A DNA stretch of 46,024 nt from Streptomyces sp. (GTDB lineage Bacteria > Actinomycetota > Actinomycetes > Streptomycetales > Streptomycetaceae), in NCBI GenBank assembly GCA_013362785.1, contig JABFVM010000108.1, positions 1 to 46,024 on the forward strand, read 5' to 3'. The notes beneath the pieces are model-generated. The model did no database searches. It was not told the origin of the DNA and saw only the letters and a list, made by a program, of their open reading frames with translations. Within the stretch, counting starts at the first letter, position 1. Every line of letters begins with the position of its first letter. Positions 40,526 through 46,024 of the stretch are shown in pieces. Position numbers and translations under genes: made by a program.

Positions 40526-41227
40526 ATGCCGTATGAACCGCCTACTCACACCGTCGAGCGCTCCCTTCGAGCCACGACCGGAGCGAAGATCATTGCCGGT
40601 GTCGACGAGGTGGGGCGCGGCGCGTGGGCCGGGCCCGTCACCGTCTGCGCGGCGATCACCGGACTGCGTCGGCCCCCCGAGGGCCTGACCGACTCCAAGC
40701 TGCTCACCGTCAAACGGCGCACCGTGCTCGCCGAGGAACTGCGGACGTGGGTCACGTCGTACGCCCTGGGGCACGCCTCCCCGGAGGAGATCGACGGCCT
40801 GGGGATGACGGCCTCGCTGCGGCTCGCCGCGGTCCGTGCCCTGGAGGCCCTGCCGGTCCGCCCCGACGCGGTGATCCTCGACGGGAAGCACGACTACCTC
40901 GGAACGCCCTGGCGGGTCCGTACGGTGATCAAGGGTGACCAGTCCTGCGTGGCGGTCGCGGCGGCCTCGGTGATCGCCAAGGTGCAGCGCGACAAAATGA
41001 TGGCCGAACTGGGTATCGACCATGCAGACTTCTGTTTTGCGGACAACGCCGGGTATCCGTCGCCCGTGCACAAGGCGGCACTGGCGGAACGGGGACCCAC
41101 CCCGCATCACCGGTTGTCGTGGGCGTATCTTGATGCGCTGCCCCAGTGGCGGCATCTCAAGAAGGTCCGCACCTGGGTGGAAGGAAGCGTTCCGGAGATC
41201 GAGGGCCAGCTCGGCTTCGATTTCTGA
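40526..41227 (+). CDS. rnhB: Ribonuclease HII
   Basis: The product has 233 residues. The catalytic acids are D27 and E28 in [13 protein letters not shown]119 in [10 protein letters not shown], and a fourth near D156 (VQRDKMM). Other family blocks are LTDSKLL, VIKGDQ and SVIAKVQRD, plus HHRLSWAYL. It nicks DNA at single ribonucleotides and degrades RNA-DNA hybrids. The C-terminal 25 residues ([17 protein letters not shown]) are a typical actinobacterial extension. The next gene starts 68 bp downstream. Confidence 0.95.
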   Translation: MPYEPPTHTVERSLRATTGAKIIAGVDEVGRGAWAGPVTVCAAITGLRRPPEGLTDSKLLTVKRRTVLAEELRTWVTSYALGHASPEEIDGLGMTASLRLAAVRALEALPVRPDAVILDGKHDYLGTPWRVRTVIKGDQSCVAVAAASVIAKVQRDKMMAELGIDHADFCFADNAGYPSPVHKAALAERGPTPHHRLSWAYLDALPQWRHLKKVRTWVEGSVPEIEGQLGFDF

Positions 41228-41295
41228 CGATTCCGCTCGCACTTGTGTGCCACCCGCTCGCGCGAGCCGCACCAGCGTTTGATAAATATCAGCTC

Positions 41296-41937
41296 ATGCC
41301 TCTCATTCCCGAGGAGCCTCAGATTCACGAGAGTGCCCAGGGTCCCCGCGCCACGCCGGCCAGTGGCCGTACCGCGCCGACCCCCCGCCCCGTACCCGGC
41401 CCCCGCCCCGCGGCTTCGTCGCGTCCCGGCCGACCCGGGCCCCCGCGGCCCGCGCCGCCGGTGCAACGTACGCCGCGTGACGTGGCCGTGACCAAGCCCG
41501 GGCCCTCGGCCCCGGCTGCCCCTGCCGCCTCCGCCCAGGCTGTGGCGGCCCCGCAGATTCAGCTGATCCCGGCCTCGCCCGAGGGTGCGCTCGACGCTGC
41601 CGAGGAGGCCGTCGACCTGCTCCTGGAGTCGGGTCGCGCTCCCGGCGACGTGCTGGTGATCACCACGGGGGAACAGCACCCGTGGGCCGCTCACGAGCTG
41701 TCCTTCGGCGAAGCCTCCTACTGGGCGCAGCACGACGCGGGTGACGACGTCTTCTATGCCGCTGCCTCCGCAGTCGGTCGTGCCGCGTCGCGCCCGGTGG
41801 TCGTGGTCGCCGTCAACGGCGGTCCCGACACAGCTGCCGCCACTGCCCTGCCTCTGGCCCTCAGCCAGGCGAGCGCCCTGCTGATCGTCTGCGGTGACCC
41901 GCAGCGGATCAACTCGGTGCTGGGCGCGGGCGTCTGA
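41296..41937 (+). CDS. Pro-rich protein with helicase C-terminal-like module, unknown function
   Basis: The product has 213 residues. Residues 1-85 are Pro/Ala/Arg-rich and probably disordered (GRTAPTPRPVPGPRPAASSR). The C-terminal half has PEGALDAAEEAVDLLLESGR, GDVLVITTGEQHPWAAHELS, YWAQHDAGDDVFYAAASAVG and VVVVAVNGGPDTAAATALPL, then ASALLIVCGDPQRIN. This looks like the last RecA-like domain of superfamily 1 helicases (UvrD/PcrA type), but no P-loop or other helicase motif is present. It may be a stand-alone protein-binding module. The ATG at 41296 lacks a clear ribosome site. The gene follows rnhB and is conserved in Streptomyces as a hypothetical. Confidence 0.6.
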   Translation: MPLIPEEPQIHESAQGPRATPASGRTAPTPRPVPGPRPAASSRPGRPGPPRPAPPVQRTPRDVAVTKPGPSAPAAPAASAQAVAAPQIQLIPASPEGALDAAEEAVDLLLESGRAPGDVLVITTGEQHPWAAHELSFGEASYWAQHDAGDDVFYAAASAVGRAASRPVVVVAVNGGPDTAAATALPLALSQASALLIVCGDPQRINSVLGAGV

Positions 41938-42296
41938 GCCGGTTCCGGCTCGTCCGGCGGGACACCCCGCGGGACACCGGGGGGACACGACGCCACTGTG
42001 GTGTCGTCCGCACGGCGAGGCCTTCGGCGTGCACGGATGCGTGGGGGTGCGTACGGAATTCGCCGTGCGCAGGCCCTGCCGGTTCGGGACGCGACTCCAC
42101 GTCGTACGGATAAGTCGTTCGGATGCGTCGTCGTGGGGCGTCCGGACGCGCGTCGTTCTTGGTCGTCGTGATCAGGGGTCGTCGCGAGTCGCCGGAGCGC
42201 AGTACGCCTGCGCGACCGTGGTCGCAGCCTCGCAGCCTCGCAGCCTCGCAGCCTCGCAGCCTCGCAGCCTCGCAGCTGGGAGCCCTCTCGGTGTTC
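41938..42296. other. Convergent intergenic region with octanucleotide array
   Basis: These 359 bp lie between convergent genes. They hold a GGACACC-rich block (41960-41990), several small GC-rich inverted repeats that could terminate transcription, and the 8-bp array at 42223-42277. No gene is supported. Confidence 0.6.
42223..42277 (+). repeat. Octanucleotide tandem repeat (CGCAGCCT), 6.9 copies
   Basis: Six perfect CGCAGCCT units and a seventh lacking one base run from 42223 to 42277. The array stops 20 bp before the end of the convergent minus-strand gene. Units this short and perfect mark recent slippage. Confidence 0.95.
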
Positions 42297-42932
42297 TCAG
42301 CGAGCTGCCGCGCGCCGCAGGATCTCCGAGGCCGCGCCGCCGGTGCGGGGCAGGGGGAGCGCTGCCTCGGACGTGCCGAAGGGCTCCGGTGACGAGTCGG
42401 AGCTGGGGCGGCGGCCGCCGCGGCCCTCGCCGAGGACCTGCCAGCCGTCACGGGTCAGCGTGATGTACGCGCCGCAGCGCAGCCCGTGCAGGGTGCAGGC
42501 GTCCCGCAGGCCCCACATCCAGGCGCCGTCCTCCTCCGTCCAACGGGCGTCGCCCTCGCGGCAGTAGAGCAGCACCGCGGTGCGTACCGGGGTGCGTCGG
42601 CGCAGGTCGTGCGGGATGACGCGGCGCAGCTGGGCGAGCAGGGCGTTGCGGAACATCCAGCCGTCGGCCGGTGCCGAGCGGCGGGTGAACGAGGCACTCG
42701 CCCGCAGTCGCTCGTCCGGGTCGAGTACGGCCACGATCGCGGTGTCCGGCCCGGGGCGGTGCCGTGAGTGCAGACCGCTGACGACCTCCCGTGGGTTGCG
42801 CAGCAGCGGGATTCCCGCGGCAGCCCACTCCCCGGGTTCGAGCATGCGGGCCAGGGGGTTGGCGGATGCGGCGGACAGGTCGGCTGACGTCGACGTGGAT
42901 GCCGCGGAGGACGGAGCGAATCCGAAGGTCAC
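42297..42932 (-). CDS. Conserved actinobacterial protein, unknown function
   Basis: The product has 211 residues. The GTG at 42932 has GGGAGGA just upstream. A Ser/Ala-rich N-terminus leads to a likely globular part: LARMLEPGEWAAAGIPLLRN, PREVVSGLHSRHRPGPDTAI, VAVLDPDERLRASASFTRRS and GWMFRNALLAQLRRVIPHDL. It closes with TAVLLYCREGDARWTEEDGA and WMWGLRDACTLHGLRCGAYI. The last part has a faint resemblance to the JAB fold of RadC-like proteins, too weak to name. The C-terminus is disordered. The gene is divergent from recQ, across a 448-bp gap. I do not recognise it. Confidence 0.65.
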   Translation of the reverse strand: MTFGFAPSSAASTSTSADLSAASANPLARMLEPGEWAAAGIPLLRNPREVVSGLHSRHRPGPDTAIVAVLDPDERLRASASFTRRSAPADGWMFRNALLAQLRRVIPHDLRRRTPVRTAVLLYCREGDARWTEEDGAWMWGLRDACTLHGLRCGAYITLTRDGWQVLGEGRGGRRPSSDSSPEPFGTSEAALPLPRTGGAASEILRRAAAR

Positions 42933-43380
42933 GGTCCTCCCTTCGGCTACGCGCCCACACTGCGGGCGGGGTCGGAATCGGGGGAGCGCACACCGCAGCA
43001 GAGCCCTACCGGATCACGGACGAGCCGCGCGGGGAGCGGACCTCAATTCTTCCTGCCGAACCGGAATGCGGCAACGAGCAATTGGGGCCACCGCCCGATA
43101 TCCAATGGTGTGTGGGTTATATCCCTACCCAGCGCGTCACCGTGCGACGCATGGGTTGACTGGGTACAACCAGGTCGTACGTCTCTGATGCCTGAGGGAT
43201 CCGGGGCGCGTCGGTTGCAGGCCGGGATTCGTGCGGCATCGACGCCATGGTCGGGCGGACGGCAGGCGAGCTGTGATCTCGCCGGTCCGGTCGATCCGCT
43301 GTAGGCAGGAGACGGGGGTCTCTGCTTCCGAAAGCGGGGTGAAGTGGCCGACTGTCAGTGCTGTCGGGTTGCATGGGGGC
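42933..43380. other. Divergent intergenic region before recQ
   Basis: These 448 bp separate the minus-strand gene at 42297 from recQ. The part 43060-43140 is clearly less GC-rich and is a likely promoter area. ORFs that cross it on the minus strand (to 44349) are antisense to recQ and not supported. No SOS box or clear palindrome was found. Confidence 0.5.
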
Positions 43381-45540
43381 ATGGACGTTCTGGAGCTGCG
43401 CGCTGAAGCCGATGCCATCCTCGCCGAGCTCGTCGGTGCCCCCGAGGGCTCGGCGCGCCTGCGGGAGGACCAGTGGCAGGCGGTGGCGGCTCTGGTGGAG
43501 GACCGTCGGCGTGCCCTGGTGGTGCAGCGCACCGGCTGGGGCAAGTCGGCGGTGTACTTCGTGGCCACCGCTCTGCTGCGGAGGCGTGGCTCGGGTCCCA
43601 CGGTGATCGTCTCGCCGTTGCTGGCGCTGATGCGGAACCAGGTCGAGGCGGCGGCACGGGCGGGCATCAGGGCCCACACGATCAACTCGGCCAACCCGGA
43701 GGAGTGGGAGGTCATTTACGGGGAGGTCGAACGCGGCGAGACCGATGTACTCCTCGTGAGTCCGGAACGTCTCAACGCCGTGGACTTCCGTGAGCAGGTG
43801 CTGCCCAAGCTGGCGGCCACGACCGGCCTGCTCGTGGTCGACGAGGCCCACTGCATCTCCGACTGGGGCCACGACTTCCGCCCGGACTACCGGCGACTGC
43901 GGGCGATGCTCGCCGAGCTGCCCGCCGGAGTGCCGGTGCTGGCCACCACCGCGACCGCCAACGCGCGTGTCACCGCGGATGTGGCCGAGCAGTTGGGCAC
44001 CGGTGGCGGAGAGGCCCTGGTGCTGCGCGGTCCGCTGGAGAGGGAAAGCCTGCGCCTGGGCGTCGTCCAGCTGCCGGATGCCGCACATCGCCTGGCCTGG
44101 CTCGCCGAGCACCTGGACGACCTGACGGGCTCGGGGATCATCTACACGCTCACCGTGGCCGCGGCCGAGGAAGCCACCGCCTACCTGCGGCAACGTGGCT
44201 TCCGGGTGGCCTCCTACACCGGGCGCACCGAGAACGCCGACCGACTGCAGGCCGAGGCCGACCTTCAGGAGAACCGCGTCAAGGCGCTGGTGGCGACCTC
44301 GGCGCTGGGCATGGGCTTCGACAAACCGGACCTTGGATTCGTGGTGCACCTCGGCTCACCGTCTTCGCCGATCGCCTACTACCAGCAGGTGGGGCGTGCA
44401 GGGCGTGGTGTGGAGCACGCCGATGTGCTGCTGCTGCCGGGCAAGGAGGACGAAGCCATCTGGCGCTATTTCGCGGATGCGGCCTTCCCGCCCGAGCCGC
44501 AGGTGCGCGAGACCCTGTCGGCCCTCGCCGGCGCGGGGCGGCCGCTGTCCGTGCCGGCCCTGGAGGCCGTGGTCGACCTCCGGCGCACCCGGCTGGAGAG
44601 CATGCTCAAGGTGCTCGACGTGGACGGCGCCGTCAAACGGGTGAAGGGCGGTTGGATCTCCACCGGAGAGCAGTGGGTCTACGACACCGAGCGGTACGCC
44701 TGGGTCGCCCGGCAGCGGGCGGCCGAGCAGCAGGCCATGCGTGACTACGTGAGCACGTCCCAGTGCCGGATGGAGTTCCTGCGTCGGCAACTGGACGACG
44801 ACGGGGCCGCCCCGTGCCGCCGTTGCGACAACTGCGCGGGCGCCTGGGTCGAGGCCAGTGTCTCGGCGGAGGTGTTGACGGGCGCGGTGAAGGAACTTGA
44901 TCGCCCGGGAACGGAGATCGAGCCGCGCCGCATGTGGCCCACCGGGATGCCCGCACTCGGCCTCGAACTCAAGGGCCGTATCGCGGCCAAGGAACAGTGC
45001 TCCACCGGACGGGCCCTCGGGCGGCTCTCGGACATCGGCTGGGGCAACCGGCTACGTCCACTGCTGGCCGAGAACGCGCCCGACGGCCCGGTCCCCGACG
45101 AGGTCCTGCGGGCAGCGGTGGCGGTTCTCGCCGACTGGGCGCGCTCTCCTGGCGGCTGGGCGCCGAATGTCCCGGACGCGTCGGCACGACCGGTGGGCGT
45201 CGTCGCCGTACCGTCCATGACCCGCCCGCAGTTGGTCGGTTCTCTCGCGGAGGGCATCGCGACCGTCGGACGCCTCCCCTTCCTGGGCACGCTGGCGTAC
45301 GACAGGCCGAGCGGGGCCCACGCGGCACGGCGCAGCAACTCCGCACAACGTCTCAGGGGGCTGTTCGACGCCTTCACCGTTCCCGAGGAACTGGCCGAGG
45401 CCCTGGCCCGCTCCCACGGCCCTGTCCTGCTCGTCGACGACTACACCGACTCCGGCTGGACACTTGCGGTCGCTGCGCGACTGCTGCGCCGGGCGGGCAG
45501 TGAGCAGGTTCTTCCGCTGGTCCTTGCGGCTGCGGGCTGA
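43381..45540 (+). CDS. recQ: RecQ-family DNA helicase with C-terminal phosphoribosyltransferase-like domain
   Basis: The product has 719 residues. SF2 motifs are REDQWQAV (motif 0-like), QRTGWGKS in place of the usual TGGGKS, SPLLALMRNQ, VDEAHCISDWGHDFRPDY, LATTATA, SALGMGFDKPD and YYQQVGRAGRG. A RecQ zinc-binding site follows: C462, C479, C482, C485 (PCRRCDNC). Instead of a normal RQC-HRDC end, residues about 600-719 resemble a type I phosphoribosyltransferase: GVVAVPSMTRPQLVGSLAEG, SNSAQRLRGLFDAF, and the PRPP-loop-like VLLVDDYTDSGWT (682-694). It should unwind DNA 3' to 5' in recombination and repair; what the added domain does is unknown. The ATG at 43381 has no clear ribosome site; a TTG at 43369 is possible. 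Confidence 0.88.
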   Translation: MDVLELRAEADAILAELVGAPEGSARLREDQWQAVAALVEDRRRALVVQRTGWGKSAVYFVATALLRRRGSGPTVIVSPLLALMRNQVEAAARAGIRAHTINSANPEEWEVIYGEVERGETDVLLVSPERLNAVDFREQVLPKLAATTGLLVVDEAHCISDWGHDFRPDYRRLRAMLAELPAGVPVLATTATANARVTADVAEQLGTGGGEALVLRGPLERESLRLGVVQLPDAAHRLAWLAEHLDDLTGSGIIYTLTVAAAEEATAYLRQRGFRVASYTGRTENADRLQAEADLQENRVKALVATSALGMGFDKPDLGFVVHLGSPSSPIAYYQQVGRAGRGVEHADVLLLPGKEDEAIWRYFADAAFPPEPQVRETLSALAGAGRPLSVPALEAVVDLRRTRLESMLKVLDVDGAVKRVKGGWISTGEQWVYDTERYAWVARQRAAEQQAMRDYVSTSQCRMEFLRRQLDDDGAAPCRRCDNCAGAWVEASVSAEVLTGAVKELDRPGTEIEPRRMWPTGMPALGLELKGRIAAKEQCSTGRALGRLSDIGWGNRLRPLLAENAPDGPVPDEVLRAAVAVLADWARSPGGWAPNVPDASARPVGVVAVPSMTRPQLVGSLAEGIATVGRLPFLGTLAYDRPSGAHAARRSNSAQRLRGLFDAFTVPEELAEALARSHGPVLLVDDYTDSGWTLAVAARLLRRAGSEQVLPLVLAAAG

Positions 45541-45545
45541 CTCAT

Positions 45546-45575
45546 CCCGCACTGGGTGTTCCCGCACTGGGTGTT
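45546..45575 (+). repeat. 15-bp tandem duplication after recQ
   Basis: CCCGCACTGGGTGTT occurs at 45546-45560 and 45561-45575, right after the recQ stop. The gap 45541-45763 holds no gene. It also contains TTATCCACA at 45715-45723, a perfect match to the DnaA-box consensus, here probably by chance. Confidence 0.85.
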
Positions 45576-45763
45576 CGACGGACGTCGCCGGGTGACACGC
45601 GTGATGCCCGGTGACGGCCCGGCCCTCGTCGGCGTCCGGTGCCGCTTGTTCTGGGGAGGTGCGGAGGGAGAATCGGCTGCTCGCTCAAGCGGGTTGTCGT
45701 GCCCCTGATCGGACTTATCCACAGGGCAAACCGGAGCCTCGTGATCCGCGAGATCGTCTCCAC

Positions 45764-46024
45764 ATGACGAACCACGGCGAAACGACTGGATCTTCCGAGA
45801 ACGACGACAGCGTGGGCAGCGAACAGCAAGTCTCCGCTGGGAAGGTCGGCCCGAACGGCGGGCATGAGGCGCACGGCGGGCCGGGTGGCGATGACGACCC
45901 CCGACAGCGCTCGCCACAGGCGGACGAACTCGACTGTACCGCGTACGACGGGAGCTTGGCCGAGCACCAGGTCACCCTGCGTACCCCGGACGAACTGGCC
46001 GACGCGCTGCCGTATCTCCTCGGG
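45764..46024 (+). CDS. DUF4192-type protein (5' part only)
   Basis: Eighty-seven codons are visible before the window ends. The first 60 residues are Gly/Asp/Glu/Ser-rich and disordered. The last part (VTLRTPDELADALPYLLG) is the typical entry to the DUF4192 domain of actinobacterial proteins, which continues past the edge. The ATG at 45764 is 41 bp past the TTATCCACA motif, without a strong ribosome site. The domain's function is not known to me; the gene follows recQ in Streptomyces genomes. Confidence 0.65.
   Translation, partial: MTNHGETTGSSENDDSVGSEQQVSAGKVGPNGGHEAHGGPGGDDDPRQRSPQADELDCTAYDGSLAEHQVTLRTPDELADALPYLLG

Noticed and set aside
42223..42277. CRISPR array
   Set aside because: The repeated units here and at 37890 are 6-8 bp with no spacers; no cas genes.
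42297..42932. RadC-like DNA repair protein
   Set aside because: Only a faint resemblance in the ARWTEEDGAW region; the JAMM metal ligands (HxH...D) are not found.
45715..45723. Perfect DnaA box TTATCCACA as a replication origin sign
   Set aside because: A single box, with no cluster and no dnaA/dnaN nearby; most likely chance.

Overview
The window is a piece of a high-GC actinobacterial chromosome, almost certainly Streptomyces. Most genes have strongly G/C-ending codons, GTG starts are common (one TTG), and short intergenic hairpins serve as terminators. The gene order matches, from memory and not from a search, the part of the Streptomyces coelicolor chromosome that runs from the gluABCD glutamate transporter through miaB, miaA, dapF, rshA, hflX, lexA, nrdR, nrdJ and rnhB to recQ. 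No rRNA, tRNA, CRISPR array, insertion sequence or prophage gene was recognised.

Layout. 1-3.5 kb: the start of gluB and all of gluA (minus strand), divergent from a response regulator and histidine kinase that correspond to GluR-GluK. 3.5-5.3 kb: an orphan TAXI-type binding protein and a MazG-like pyrophosphohydrolase. 5.4-9.9 kb: tRNA i6A/ms2i6A modification (miaB, miaA) around a LigB-like protein and a divergent two-gene operon of small proteins, one like MT0933 antitoxin. 9.9-17.6 kb: a small membrane protein, dapF, the RelA/SpoT homologue rshA, a secreted M1 aminopeptidase and the GTPase hflX. 17.6-20.3 kb: two tandem paralogous exported serine proteases. 20.6-21.4 kb: a membrane ORF that looks like the detached C-terminus of a NACHT/STAND protein, with signs of two compensating frameshifts. 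21.8-26.8 kb: a three-gene NRPS-independent siderophore cassette (class III aminotransferase, IucA/IucC synthetase, GNAT acyltransferase). 26.8-27.3 kb: a repeat-bearing ORF that fills the gap exactly. 27.3-34.5 kb: DNA repair and dNTP supply, with a DinG/XPD-like helicase, lexA with an SOS box, nrdR with an NrdR box, and the B12-dependent ribonucleotide reductase nrdJ. 34.7-37.7 kb: TerD-like protein, DUF4937-like protein, histidine phosphatase and ADP-ribosylglycohydrolase. 38.1-40.4 kb: a DHA2-type efflux pump divergent from a TetR regulator, with two near-perfect 18-bp operators between them. 40.5-46 kb: rnhB, two poorly characterised proteins, a RecQ helicase fused to a phosphoribosyltransferase-like domain, and the start of a DUF4192-type gene.

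Most of the window is conserved Streptomyces housekeeping DNA. The most unusual parts are the RecQ-phosphoribosyltransferase fusion, the frameshifted NACHT-like fragment, the stripped-down siderophore locus with a large low-complexity insert in its aminotransferase, the 21-bp-periodic ORF between that locus and the helicase, the paired proteases with a shared N-terminal module, the RelA/SpoT protein with an altered synthetase domain, and a possible Cys-Gly/His-rich micro-ORF near 37.9 kb.
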